From contig JAIDFQ010000006.1 in NCBI GenBank assembly GCA_029054245.1, forward strand, positions 102,961 through 166,960: DNA of 64,000 nucleotides. Reading direction: 5' to 3'. The notes under the pieces are model-generated. The model was not told where the DNA came from. It ran no database searches and saw only the letters and a list, made by a program, of their open reading frames with translations. A program made the translations under genes and the position numbers. Below are positions 53,618 through 62,879 of the stretch, in pieces (within the stretch, counting starts at the first letter, position 1; each line of letters starts with the position of its first letter). Source of the DNA: Lachnospiraceae bacterium (GTDB taxonomy: Bacteria; Bacillota; Clostridia; Lachnospirales; Lachnospiraceae).

Positions 53618-54859
53618 ATGAAAAGGAAAAATTTTATATGGTTTCTGGTCCTTTTGTTGACCGTATTATTGTCCGGATGTCAAAAACACAGCTCAGATTC
53701 TTTAGAAAAAGAACAGACCGCCGATTCTGATACGGTCAATCTTACTGTCTGGGGTGCAGAAGAAGACGAAGCGCTACTTTACCAGATTATTGACGGATTC
53801 ATAAGTCAATACTCCGGGCAGGCGGATTTTGTTATCACTTATGCGGCGCAGAGCGAAAGCAATTGTACCGATGCACTAATGGAAGACCTTGAAAACGGCG
53901 CAGATGTATTTGCATTTGCGGACGACCAGTTGAACACACTGGTTGCTGCCGGTGCACTGGAACCAGTGGAAAATGCAGAAGCGGTCAGAGAATCAAATCT
54001 GCCTGAGTCCGTCCTTGCTGCATCTGTAAACGACACCTTGTATGCCCTGCCGCTTACAGCAGATAACGGATATTTTCTGTATTATAATAAACAATACTTT
54101 TCCGAAGAAGATATTGCCTCACTAGACCGAATGCTGGATATTGCCGCAGAACACGATAAGAAAATCTCTATGGAATGGTCTTCTGGATGGTACGTGTATT
54201 CCCTTTTCGGCAATACCGGGCTCACAGTCGGTCTAAGCGATGACGGGATTACCAATTACTGCACCTGGAACAGCACAGAAGGAAACATTAAAGGACGGGA
54301 TGTGGCACTGGCCATGATGGATATCGCAGGACATTCAGGTTTTGTCAGTACTGATGATTCTGGATTTCTGGAAGGAGTCAGAAACGGCACCATTATTGCC
54401 GGCGTCAACGGCGTATGGAATGCAGTTGCTGTAGAAGAAGCTTGGGGGAGAAACTTCGGAGCTGCAAAGCTGCCATGTTATACTTGTGCCGGAAAGCAGG
54501 TTCAAATGGCATCCTTCTCTGGCTACAAGCTGATTGGCGTAAACGCTTATTCAAAACACAGAGAATGGGCCACAAAACTGGCTGAATGGATCACAAATGA
54601 AGAAAATCAAGAACTTCGCTTTCAGCTTCGTGGGCAGGGACCGTCCAATATCCATGCTGCCGCTTCAAAGGAGGTACAGGATTCTCCTGCTATCTCTGCC
54701 CTGCTGGAGCAGTCAGAGTTTTCCTGTCTGCAGCGTATCGGAGGCAATTTCTGGGAACCGGTCGCTACATTCACCTCAAATATTTTGGCTGGAAACCCTT
54801 CAGGAGTAAGTCTCCAACAGCAGCTCGATACAATGGTTGAAGATATCATTGCCCCATAA
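53618..54859 (+). CDS. Orphan MalE-like binding lipoprotein paired with chemoreceptor
   Basis: 413 residues. Lipobox LLSGC, Cys21, after which the fold starts NLTVWGAEEDEALLYQIIDG, very like the MalE-like protein at 15161. Shared segments include TADNGYFLYYNKQYFSEEDI, VNGVWNAVAVEEAWG and GNFWEPVATFTSNI. The ATG at 53618 has GGAG at 6 bases; the one at 53606 does not. There is no permease, and the next gene, 45 bases on, is a chemoreceptor. I infer a sensory role, delivering a sugar signal to the receptor. Confidence 0.87.
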   Translation: MKRKNFIWFLVLLLTVLLSGCQKHSSDSLEKEQTADSDTVNLTVWGAEEDEALLYQIIDGFISQYSGQADFVITYAAQSESNCTDALMEDLENGADVFAFADDQLNTLVAAGALEPVENAEAVRESNLPESVLAASVNDTLYALPLTADNGYFLYYNKQYFSEEDIASLDRMLDIAAEHDKKISMEWSSGWYVYSLFGNTGLTVGLSDDGITNYCTWNSTEGNIKGRDVALAMMDIAGHSGFVSTDDSGFLEGVRNGTIIAGVNGVWNAVAVEEAWGRNFGAAKLPCYTCAGKQVQMASFSGYKLIGVNAYSKHREWATKLAEWITNEENQELRFQLRGQGPSNIHAAASKEVQDSPAISALLEQSEFSCLQRIGGNFWEPVATFTSNILAGNPSGVSLQQQLDTMVEDIIAP

Positions 54860-54904
54860 TATTCAGACATATCCATGTCAGACTTAAAAGGAGTAACTGT
54901 CATA

Positions 54905-56488
54905 ATGAAAAGCATCAGTTTAAAGCATCGTTTAATTATACCGATTGCCCTTTTGGGCATCGTGGCGCTTTTATCAAACGTTCTTTCCATTATCAATATC
55001 CAAAACGTAAATGCAAGCGCCGCCAATATCGCTGACAATTACATGGATGGCAACAGCCGACTGGCAGAAATCTGCCAGTCCTCCATGAATATCCATCAAA
55101 TGGCATTAAGCCATATCGTCGCTACGGATTACAACGTCATGATCACCCTCGTCCAGCAGATCAAAGAGGAGGAAGCGGTTTTGGATGATATGCTCGCAGA
55201 ATATGAACATCATATCATCCCTGCAGATCATGCACAGTATGAAACTCTTCTGTCAGATTATACCTCTTTCAAACACGCACTTGTCCATCTGGTCTGTGCC
55301 AGTGCAAGCCACAAGACCCAGGATGCTTATGCTCTTGCCAACGGCGACGTCGCTTCTTATGCAGGTGCTATGAAAACGGATATCGATGCTTTAAGTGCAT
55401 CCATCAGCAAACAAACTGCCGAAGCAAGAGAACGCCTCTCCGCTGTATACTTCATGTCCCTGATCATAGGCATCATCGCAGTTATTGCCTGTATCTTTCT
55501 GGTTTTTGCAGATATAAAGCTGATCACCAATTATGTGGTGGTACCAGTCAAGAGTATCCTTAAAACCATCCAGGAAAGTTCTGGACGTATCAACAGCATG
55601 ACCGGCGAAGTATTGGAAAAAACGCGTGCTTCCAAAAAAAGCGCTGCAGGTCTATCCACTCTTTCCGGGCAGCTCTCATCAACCGTTCAAAAGGTTGCAG
55701 GTAATGTTGCCCTCATCAACGACAACGCAGAAAGTGTCAGACTAGATGTACATAATATCGCCGAAGAATGCAGCGCCATAACTTCTTATACTGTCCAAAT
55801 GAATGCCCGTGCCGCTGCCATGCAGCAGTCCGCTCAAAACAGTGCAGAAATCACCGGAGCAAAAGCAGAAGAAATTCTGCGTTCCCTCAATGATGCTATT
55901 GAGAAGAGTAAAAGTGTGGATCAAATTAAAAATCTAACAAGTGAAATTCTCTCTATCTCCCAGCAGACCCGCCTGATTGCCTTGAATGCCTCTGTGGAAG
56001 CGGTCAATGCAGGAACTGCCGGCAGGGGATTTGCAATCGTTGCCCGGGAAGTACGTGACCTTGCAAATTCAAGCCAAGAAACGGCAGGCAGAATTCAGGA
56101 AATCAACGACGTGGTCACTGCTGCCGTATATAACCTTTCCGAAAATGCACAACATCTGATCGATTATATGAGCCAGTCTGTGCTTACAGAATTCCAGTCA
56201 TTCGTACGCTCTGGCAGCCAGTATAAAGAAGATGCAGCCTATATCCGCCGGACCATGGATGAATTTTATGATCGAACTGAACGCCTAAAAAATTCCATGT
56301 CTGGAATCGCAGACTCTATCAGCACCATTACAAAAGCCATCGACGAAGGCGCCAGCGGAATCGCCGGCGTCGCCGGCAATACAAAAAATCTTGCCAATGA
56401 TATGGAAGATATCACACAACGAATGGGCATTAACTTAGAAGTAATTGAAGAATTGGAAAAAGAAACGATTGTCTTCGACAACCTGTAA
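54905..56488 (+). CDS. Methyl-accepting chemotaxis protein (four-helix-bundle sensor)
   Basis: About 527 residues. Helices at about 10-30 and 180-205 enclose an all-helical outer domain of about 150 residues of the 4HB_MCP type. A HAMP-like region and the cytoplasmic signalling coiled coil follow, with the tip ISQQTRLIALNASVEAVNAG (the usual EAARAG is EAVNAG here) and RGFAIVAREVRDLANSS. The ATG at 54905 is preceded by AAGGAG at 11 bases; the earlier ATG at 54875 has no such site. Second gene of the operon with the orphan binding protein; a stem-loop follows at 56550. Confidence 0.9.
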   Translation: MKSISLKHRLIIPIALLGIVALLSNVLSIINIQNVNASAANIADNYMDGNSRLAEICQSSMNIHQMALSHIVATDYNVMITLVQQIKEEEAVLDDMLAEYEHHIIPADHAQYETLLSDYTSFKHALVHLVCASASHKTQDAYALANGDVASYAGAMKTDIDALSASISKQTAEARERLSAVYFMSLIIGIIAVIACIFLVFADIKLITNYVVVPVKSILKTIQESSGRINSMTGEVLEKTRASKKSAAGLSTLSGQLSSTVQKVAGNVALINDNAESVRLDVHNIAEECSAITSYTVQMNARAAAMQQSAQNSAEITGAKAEEILRSLNDAIEKSKSVDQIKNLTSEILSISQQTRLIALNASVEAVNAGTAGRGFAIVAREVRDLANSSQETAGRIQEINDVVTAAVYNLSENAQHLIDYMSQSVLTEFQSFVRSGSQYKEDAAYIRRTMDEFYDRTERLKNSMSGIADSISTITKAIDEGASGIAGVAGNTKNLANDMEDITQRMGINLEVIEELEKETIVFDNL

Positions 56489-56549
56489 CCGAACACTTTC
56501 ATTGAAAGCAGAATCACAACTAAAAAAATATATAAGTATACAAATTTTA

Positions 56550-56611
56550 GGTGCATGTTGGTATTCTACAGACAAAACGAAACAGTCTGCAATCACAAAC
56601 CAACCTGCACC
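56550..56611 (+). other. Long stem-loop after the chemoreceptor gene
   Basis: GGTGCATGTTGGT and ACCAACCTGCACC form a 13-pair outer stem with one mismatch. Inside it CAGAC and GTCTG form a second stem. T-rich TTTTGATTTTT follows at 56614. It may be a terminator for the plus-strand operon or a small structured RNA. The rest of 56489-56691 shows nothing else. Confidence 0.5.
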
Positions 56612-56691
56612 AACTTTTGATTTTTAAGTTATCCATCCCCATCATCACACAACGATTCACCGACTATGTCACAAGGGATTATCACTTTAAA

Positions 56692-57132
56692 TCAGTTTTC
56701 TGTATCCACAAACACGAGGCTGGAATCTCCTTTTCGAGCTTGCTCCATCACCGCTGCTGCCAGCTTCTGGAAGGAGTCATAAGAAGTAGTTGCCCCAGCT
56801 AAAGCGTCAATGTCTTCCTCGCCCTGCCCTTCCAAGAGCTGCCCTGCATAATAGCGGGTATATTGGTTGGGGTAAGTTCCCATGGAATGGAACATTGTCT
56901 GCATGTAGGCGTTGTCCCAGCTCTTAATGAATCCGCTGGCGTTCTCCGCATTATACTCCACGGAGACGACGCTCCCATCCTTGACCATAATCGTAATGTA
57001 TTCCTTCCATCCATAGCTGTAATCAGCCGCCTGGGCGGTATAATAACCATCTTGAAGACCTGACGAGCTGCCGCATGCCGTCAGTCCCACCACCAGCAAT
57101 AAAATCAGAATAGTGCTCAGAATCTGTTTCAT
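56692..57132 (-). CDS. FMN-binding lipoprotein
   Basis: 146 residues. Lipobox LTAC, Cys20, so outside the membrane. An FMN_bind domain follows ([20 protein letters not shown] ... [10 protein letters not shown]). The segment [13 protein letters not shown] matches the flavinylation motif D-x-x-[SA]GAT-[ST], so FMN is likely attached covalently at Thr116 by an ApbE enzyme (not in the window). It overlaps the chemoreceptor stop by ATGA, so the two are made together. A redox-sensing or electron-transfer role with the receptor is possible (inference). Confidence 0.85.
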   Translation of the reverse strand: MKQILSTILILLLVVGLTACGSSSGLQDGYYTAQAADYSYGWKEYITIMVKDGSVVSVEYNAENASGFIKSWDNAYMQTMFHSMGTYPNQYTRYYAGQLLEGQGEEDIDALAGATTSYDSFQKLAAAVMEQARKGDSSLVFVDTEN

Positions 57133-59156
57133 CTATCCTTTTCCTCCTTCACAACAAATTTCTTCACCTGAACGCGAAGGACCTCCGCTTCCTTAGCCAG
57201 CAGTCCGCTGGACTGCTCTGTGCCACTGGCATTTTGCAAATTTTTATCAGCAAGGACGGAGATGGTTTCAATGCGCTCCTCCATGACCGCCAAAGCCCGC
57301 TCCTGACCTTGCACTGCTACCACCAATTGGTCAGTAATCCCACTAATCTGACTGGATACTGCGGAAATATCCCTAAGGGAACCAACAGCAGCGGCGGTCA
57401 GTTCCACACCATTTTGAATAATGCCCTTGGTATTGCTGACCATATCCGCAGCGCTCTGCGCCGCCTCACTGCTCTTAGAAGCCAGCTGCCGAACCTCCTC
57501 TGCCACCACAGCAAATCCTTTCCCTGCACTTCCAGCCCGAGCTGCCTCAATAGAGGCGTTTATAGCCAAAATATCCGTCTGGAAAGCAATGTCCTCAATG
57601 GCCTTAGCAATCTGCGTGATTTTCTGTGCATTGGCGCTAATTCCATTCATAGCATCAGAAAGAGCATCCATGCGTGCATTTGCTTCCTGAATGCACTGGG
57701 CAATCTCTTCTGTCTTCGTTCTGGTCTGGCTGCTGCTCTCTGTTACATTGACCAGCTGCTCCTTGACATGGGACACCTCATCCACCAGTTCCTCTGTGGA
57801 CCGTGTCTGCTCCATAGATGCCTGGTGAAGTTGACCTGACTGACCGTTGAGTTCCTCGGACATCTCCGCCAGATGACTGGCGGCAGCCCGGAAGCCCAGA
57901 ATAGTCTCATTCATAGACCGAAGGATGGTTCCCAGACTCGCCCTGATCAAGGCAAAATCTCCCTTATAGTCCACCTGAGGCATTACCCGCAGATTTCCCT
58001 CAGCCACTTGGGTCAATACCTGCTGGATATCCGATATGTAGTGATTAATACTCTCCATCGTCCCCCCCAAAGTCTGGGTGAGTACTTCTAATTCATCCCC
58101 GGACCGGATTTGGACCACCTCAGTGTGAAGATCCCCGCCAGACAAGGCGATCATCCGGTCTGTCACACTCTTTACTGGACGGGATATGGAACGGGCCAGC
58201 CGCAGAACCAGCAGGATGGAAATCATCAGTACCACAAAGGTCGCCAACACCGCCACCGCCATCGCACCGTTGATATAGGAGCTGTAATCCTCTTTAGGAA
58301 CCTGAATGACTAAAGACCACTGCGTCCCCCGGATGGGGGAGAAAGCCACCAGCATGTTCTTACCGTCTGCAGAAAACTCCGCTGCTCCGGTCTCATCGCT
58401 GGTCACACGGTTGACGGTCTCCTGATCCCCTCCGCTTAACTGGATCATAGTACTACCGGATAAAATCAAAGACTGGTCCGGATGCCCAGTGACAGTACCC
58501 GCATGGTTCACCATATACGCCATACCGTGTCTGCCCAGATTGATTCCGCTGATGACATCGTTAAGAGTATCGTATTTATAGACTCCCATCACATACAAAA
58601 CCGTCTCCCCGTCCTCTTTCACAGGCATACCCATGGTGATGCCCAGCTGATCCTGGAATCTAGTAGATGCATCGGTAGTCAGATTGTCCGTCTCTTGGAG
58701 AAGAGCAAAAAAACCACTGTCCAAACTCTCCGGCGCACCGCTGATTCCTTGCACCAAACTTCCATTCAAGTCATAGAGACCAATGGTGTACAACTCATAA
58801 ATTTCTGCTGCCTCGTTCAATACCGCATCCCGGTTTGCCTTGAGCATCCCTGCATCCACCGCCCCAGTCCCACGATCAACAGCTGCTTCTCTACTCATGC
58901 GGGAATCCCCCGCAATAGTCATCGTCCGTTCCGCCAGCATATGGATATTAGCCTCTACCGTTTTAGCCGATTGCCGTGCCATAGGCTGTAGGCTGTCCAG
59001 TAAGATACTGTTAGCCAGCGATTGCATCGCCGCCGCCATAATCACACAGCACACAATCACCAGCACTAAAATGTTAAGCGTCGTATTTTTCAATATCCTG
59101 CCATTAAGGCTTTTTTTCATCTCCCGATTATGAGAATCCTTTTTTTCCCTAAACAC
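57129..59156 (-). CDS. Methyl-accepting chemotaxis protein with Cache sensor
   Basis: 675 residues. Helices at about 26-47 and 297-321 enclose a dCache-like outer domain ([40 protein letters not shown]). HAMP (about 322-375), a long methylation and coiled region, and the signalling tip [40 protein letters not shown] complete it. The GTG at 59156 has AGGAG 10 bases upstream; the ATG at 59120 is an alternative but touches its GGGAG. It is the promoter-proximal partner of the FMN lipoprotein. Confidence 0.93.
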   Translation of the reverse strand: MFREKKDSHNREMKKSLNGRILKNTTLNILVLVIVCCVIMAAAMQSLANSILLDSLQPMARQSAKTVEANIHMLAERTMTIAGDSRMSREAAVDRGTGAVDAGMLKANRDAVLNEAAEIYELYTIGLYDLNGSLVQGISGAPESLDSGFFALLQETDNLTTDASTRFQDQLGITMGMPVKEDGETVLYVMGVYKYDTLNDVISGINLGRHGMAYMVNHAGTVTGHPDQSLILSGSTMIQLSGGDQETVNRVTSDETGAAEFSADGKNMLVAFSPIRGTQWSLVIQVPKEDYSSYINGAMAVAVLATFVVLMISILLVLRLARSISRPVKSVTDRMIALSGGDLHTEVVQIRSGDELEVLTQTLGGTMESINHYISDIQQVLTQVAEGNLRVMPQVDYKGDFALIRASLGTILRSMNETILGFRAAASHLAEMSEELNGQSGQLHQASMEQTRSTEELVDEVSHVKEQLVNVTESSSQTRTKTEEIAQCIQEANARMDALSDAMNGISANAQKITQIAKAIEDIAFQTDILAINASIEAARAGSAGKGFAVVAEEVRQLASKSSEAAQSAADMVSNTKGIIQNGVELTAAAVGSLRDISAVSSQISGITDQLVVAVQGQERALAVMEERIETISVLADKNLQNASGTEQSSGLLAKEAEVLRVQVKKFVVKEEKDR

Positions 59157-59264
59157 GTTCTACACTCTCCTTCTTACGTTCTTATATATAAAGGCATAGG
59201 AAAAGCCCCCAGTCATACCGAAGAGATACCTAAAGCATCCTTCCGCACAATGTGAGCACTTTAA

Positions 59265-59293
59265 AGTATATCACAGGCAAATCAGAAAAGAAA
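59265..59293 (-). promoter_or_regulatory. Possible promoter of the Cache chemoreceptor operon
   Basis: Minus-strand TATACT (59270-59265) with a TGA extension, and a weak TTTCTT (59293-59288) 17 bases upstream. The roughly 100-base leader contains small inverted repeats, but I recognise no riboswitch and specifically no c-di-GMP class I core. Confidence 0.4.
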
Positions 59294-59393
59294 GATTTTC
59301 ATTATATTTCACTGTTGTTAGCGTAACAATTCAGCCCATAGAGGCGACATGATACCTACAGAAAAGAACCGCTGCCGCTGCCATCACGCAGCA

Positions 59394-60857
59394 TCAGTTC
59401 TGAAGGCTAGCGCCTTTTGCAGTTCGAAGGACCCAATCCACTGCGGCTTCAGCATGTATGGGTAGATTTCCGAAAGTCCCACCAAATTCCCCATCTCCTG
59501 TCTCCTCCATATCTGTATAAAAAGTATGCAGAGCGTATCTTGCCAACAATCCAGAGATGCGCCCCCTTTCTATGGAATTCTCGGTGCCAAGGACAATGAC
59601 TACCAAATCATGCTCCATAACTCCATCATCCACCACCATGGATGTGACCAGACAAGCGCCTGCCTTGTTGGTCGTTCCCGTTTTTAAACCGGTGACTCCA
59701 GACAGATTGTGCAAAAGCGGGTTGGTATTACGCACTTCCACATCAAGAGATTCTAAGGTAGCATCTTTCAGGGAAGTAATATCCGTAACCTGTGGATAGA
59801 CTTTCAAAAGGTATGATACCATCCGGAACATGTCCTCTGCGCTCATGCGGTTCTGGCGCTTAGAGGGAATAGGGTCTTCTGTATAAGATGGCAGACCGTG
59901 ACTGTTGTAAAAAACTGCTTGAGAGAGCCCTAAGTCCAACGCTTTCTGATTCATCATTTTAACGAAAGCCTCCTCTGAACCGGCTATAGATTCGGCAAGA
60001 CATAGTGCACATTCATTGCTAGAAGGCAGAAGGGCGCCCAGCAGTAGATCTTGCACGGTAATCTGTTCTCCCGCTTTTAAGGGAATCACCCCATCAGCAG
60101 AGTCGGATAACATCTGAACTGCATCAGAGATGGTAACCGGCTCCTCAAGGGTAATCTGCCCTGTTGAAATGGCATCCATAGTCAGAAGGCAAGTCATAAG
60201 CTTGGAAATACTCGCTATAGGGTAGGGCGTATCAGATTGATATTGGTAGTAAAGTTTCCCTGTAGTAGCATCTCCTACCAGTACGCTGTTGACTTCGTCA
60301 AAATAGCCGGTCTGTTCCAAAACGGCAGGAGAAATATCTAAAGAATCCTGTGTGTGAATCTGCAAGGTGCCTGCAGTGGGGACGGTAATGTTCACATCCA
60401 GAATCATAGCCAGGTCAGCCGCCATCATAAAGCAATCGTAATCGCCAGTGGGCAGACTCACAATCAAGGTATAGTAAAATACATCTTGTCCGCTCACTTT
60501 AAATTCATTTCGTCGCAAAGAAATGTTCGGGTTTTCGCTATCTTCCCATGGGGCATTTTCCACGCCCACCGGCATATAAGTGTTTCCTGGATTCATCGAA
60601 ACGGCACTTTTCGTGATTTCTAGAGAGAAGGATTTGTCTGTATCCTTAAGAACCATGGCTATATCCCGCAGCGAAAAGTAAGTGTTGTGATTATAGTCAT
60701 AATCCAAGATTTTTACAGTGCATGCCGTGCCGTTATCCGCCTGTACCTGACAAATGCCAGGAATCTCAAAGCTTGCGAACGCCCTGACAGGCAGGATCGA
60801 GCATACCAACATTATAGACAGTATAAAAAAACTTATTTTCTGTAGGATTGCTTTCAT
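59394..60857 (-). CDS. D-alanyl-D-alanine carboxypeptidase (S11, PBP5/DacF type)
   Basis: 487 residues. Signal peptide (about 1-27, ending VRAFA). An N-terminal domain of about 30-165 resembles the copper-amine-oxidase-N stalk module (YNHNTYFSLRDIAMVLKDTD). The penicillin-binding domain has all three motifs: SISKLMTC (SxxK), SSNECA (SxN) and GLKTGTTNKAG (KTG). It trims the terminal D-Ala of peptidoglycan stems outside the cell. Next to no obvious operon partner; good ribosome site GGGAG upstream. Confidence 0.93.
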   Translation of the reverse strand: MKAILQKISFFILSIMLVCSILPVRAFASFEIPGICQVQADNGTACTVKILDYDYNHNTYFSLRDIAMVLKDTDKSFSLEITKSAVSMNPGNTYMPVGVENAPWEDSENPNISLRRNEFKVSGQDVFYYTLIVSLPTGDYDCFMMAADLAMILDVNITVPTAGTLQIHTQDSLDISPAVLEQTGYFDEVNSVLVGDATTGKLYYQYQSDTPYPIASISKLMTCLLTMDAISTGQITLEEPVTISDAVQMLSDSADGVIPLKAGEQITVQDLLLGALLPSSNECALCLAESIAGSEEAFVKMMNQKALDLGLSQAVFYNSHGLPSYTEDPIPSKRQNRMSAEDMFRMVSYLLKVYPQVTDITSLKDATLESLDVEVRNTNPLLHNLSGVTGLKTGTTNKAGACLVTSMVVDDGVMEHDLVVIVLGTENSIERGRISGLLARYALHTFYTDMEETGDGEFGGTFGNLPIHAEAAVDWVLRTAKGASLQN

Positions 60858-60978
60858 AATATCTCCCTTCTCGCTCGTTTAAAAATGAGCGGATACCATT
60901 TAATCATCTTGTCCGTCAATGCATGTCCTGTGTGTTTCTCAACGTCCTTCTGTTTTTATATCCTTGACAAACAAACTT

Positions 60979-61863
60979 TCATCTATCTAATTCAGACTTA
61001 ATATAATTATAAAATTGTCTATGTAATTGACGCATTTCATTTGGTGCTTTCATTGAATGTTGATACATAAACATTTTTCCGAAATCACTTTGAAAAATCA
61101 CTTCAAGACCTATTCTTATAACAGTTATCGGAATGAAGCGAAATAAATTCATTTTCTTTGGAGATAAAACAATCCCTAAGTTATGGAGCGTAATATAATT
61201 GCGCTTCATCCTCCTTGCTGTTCTGTACATTACATCTCTTTCTTCTCCTGCTTTCTCAGGATTATCTGCCTCATAATAAGCATCTGCAATCGGAACTACC
61301 ATTGCCAAATGACATATCTGCCACCCATGCATATCTTTTACAATCTGACAAGGAATACTGGAATGTCTAAATATTGCTGACAACATCGATGCTCGTTCTG
61401 TTTTCTCTCCATTTATTTCTGCAAAAGTTGTCGGCTGAATAAATCTTGGTGCAAGGTCAGCTTTTAATATATTCCCGTCAAAACTTCCTCCTGCTCCGGG
61501 AAATGCTGGTATAATTCTTCCTTTTCCGCATATCCTTTCCCAATCACTGTATGGCTCAATAGTATTAACCATTGTTACAATATTCGGACTGCCATTATTT
61601 CTTAATTCATTTAATGCTTGATGTACCTGATTTTCTCTTACGGTCAGAAATATAAAATCATATATATCATCATTTTTTACGTTTTCAATAATTGGGGGTT
61701 TTACTTTTATTTTCTTTCGTTTTTTAATGTAAATCAAACCATCCCTTTTTAGACTTTCTAACCGCTTTCCGCGCGCATATATAGTTGTATCATATCCTGC
61801 TTCACAAAATAGCGTTGCATAGAAACACCCTATCACACCTGCTCCGTAAATTAGCAATCTCAT
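60979..61863 (-). CDS. Ketopantoate reductase-like (PanE/ApbA) protein
   Basis: About 294 residues. An NADP-binding fold begins at the chosen ATG: MRLLIYGAGVIGCFYATLFC, then YARGKRLESLKRDGL and DFIFLTVRENQ. The C-terminal helical domain of the family follows. The ATG at 61863 has GAGGA at 8 bases; the upstream frame is a chance extension. Codon use is visibly richer in A and T than in the neighbours, which may mean recent acquisition. Whether it makes pantoate is not known; many relatives reduce other substrates. Confidence 0.8.
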   Translation of the reverse strand: MRLLIYGAGVIGCFYATLFCEAGYDTTIYARGKRLESLKRDGLIYIKKRKKIKVKPPIIENVKNDDIYDFIFLTVRENQVHQALNELRNNGSPNIVTMVNTIEPYSDWERICGKGRIIPAFPGAGGSFDGNILKADLAPRFIQPTTFAEINGEKTERASMLSAIFRHSSIPCQIVKDMHGWQICHLAMVVPIADAYYEADNPEKAGEERDVMYRTARRMKRNYITLHNLGIVLSPKKMNLFRFIPITVIRIGLEVIFQSDFGKMFMYQHSMKAPNEMRQLHRQFYNYIKSELDR

Positions 61864-61955
61864 ATAATCATTCCTCAAATTTGAAATTATTATTTTGCCC
61901 GTCAATTGCTGAGGCTTTGGATTATGTAGTTTCATATATCAGAGTGCGAAAACAG

Positions 61956-62684
61956 TTATTGCGTTTGTTTTAAGGTGTATAACATAGGGTAATGATCAGA
62001 AGAAAGACCAAGAACAGCGGAATCAGTTTCTTCGGACAGTATCAGACTAAAATCCTTCCAAATATAGCGCTCCGCCTTTGTGGAGACAGACCAGCCGGCA
62101 TCAAAGTGTCTGATTAGAATTCCTTCTGCTGCTTCATAGGTGCCACTGCCATCATATTGATTCTGTAGTTCCTCCAGAGAAGGTAGCAAGGCAGGACCAC
62201 AGGACATTAAATAGGATACTGTGGGCATCCCGAACGTCTCAATTACAAGTGCTTCGATGGCTTCCTTATCTATGTCGCCTGTATAGCCCGCCATACGGAG
62301 TCTTTCTGCCAAAAGCATTTGAAAAGCCGCTGCAAATGCCTCATAGGCAGCCTGATTACAGGCATCGTAGCTTTCCGGCAAGACATTACAGTGAAAGGTT
62401 CCCTCAGAGTAAGTCGTCTGCTCTAAAGTCAGATTGACCTGTATGGTTAGATCCTGCATATAGGTCTCCATATCCTCCAACGAGATGGATACGCCTTCTA
62501 TGTCTTGCAGCCAGCTAAGCGCTGTGACTGCAATCTGCTCTGTCATATCCAAATCTGCAATCCACTCCCCGGAAAAATCCTTATCATCAGCTGCAAAAAA
62601 ATGCAGATATGTTAAAAGTACGGTGGAAGCGCTTAAAGTTAGAAGCAATAAGGTAAATACAGTATGTTTCACTATTTTTTTCAT
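61956..62684 (-). CDS. Unrecognised membrane-anchored extracellular protein
   Basis: 242 residues. One N-terminal signal-anchor helix (about 8-28, FTLLLLTLSASTVLLTYLHF) and an acidic soluble domain with the segments DFSGEWIADLDMTEQIAVTA and TLEQTTYSEGTFHCNVLPES and a helical middle. Three Cys in the outer part could pair. No family or catalytic motif recognised. AGAGGGGG lies 6 bases before the ATG. It may be a lipocalin-like or substrate-binding domain (guess). Followed closely by the ketopantoate-reductase-like gene. Confidence 0.7.
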   Translation of the reverse strand: MKKIVKHTVFTLLLLTLSASTVLLTYLHFFAADDKDFSGEWIADLDMTEQIAVTALSWLQDIEGVSISLEDMETYMQDLTIQVNLTLEQTTYSEGTFHCNVLPESYDACNQAAYEAFAAAFQMLLAERLRMAGYTGDIDKEAIEALVIETFGMPTVSYLMSCGPALLPSLEELQNQYDGSGTYEAAEGILIRHFDAGWSVSTKAERYIWKDFSLILSEETDSAVLGLSSDHYPMLYTLKQTQ

Positions 62685-62827
62685 AGAAATCCCCCTCTGC
62701 CCGCGGCAGCGGGCGCCCCTTCCCTAGTGAAATATCCGTTGGAAACAGGTTTTTCATGTATTTAAGGTAGCTTATTAGAGGCAAATTGTCAACGGCTCAA
62801 ACAATTTTGCCTTCTCCCTATAATTAT

Positions 62828-62858
62828 CCCGGAGGTTTCGTATATCGAATCCTCCGGG
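62828..62858. terminator. Terminator of the collagen-like gene
   Basis: CCCGGAGG and CCTCCGGG with inner TTCG/CGAA form a 12-pair stem around TATAT. On the plus strand ATTATTTTT follows; on the minus strand only TAATTAT. It lies 21 bases after the collagen-like stop. The rest of the gap 62685-62879 shows nothing else. Confidence 0.65.
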
Positions 62859-62879
62859 AATTATTTTTATGCTGCGTTA

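Noticed and set aside
59157..59264. Possible c-di-GMP riboswitch in the leader of the Cache chemoreceptor
   Set aside because: Chemoreceptors in clostridia often have one, but the conserved core of the GEMM-I class is not present and the small repeats do not fit its fold.
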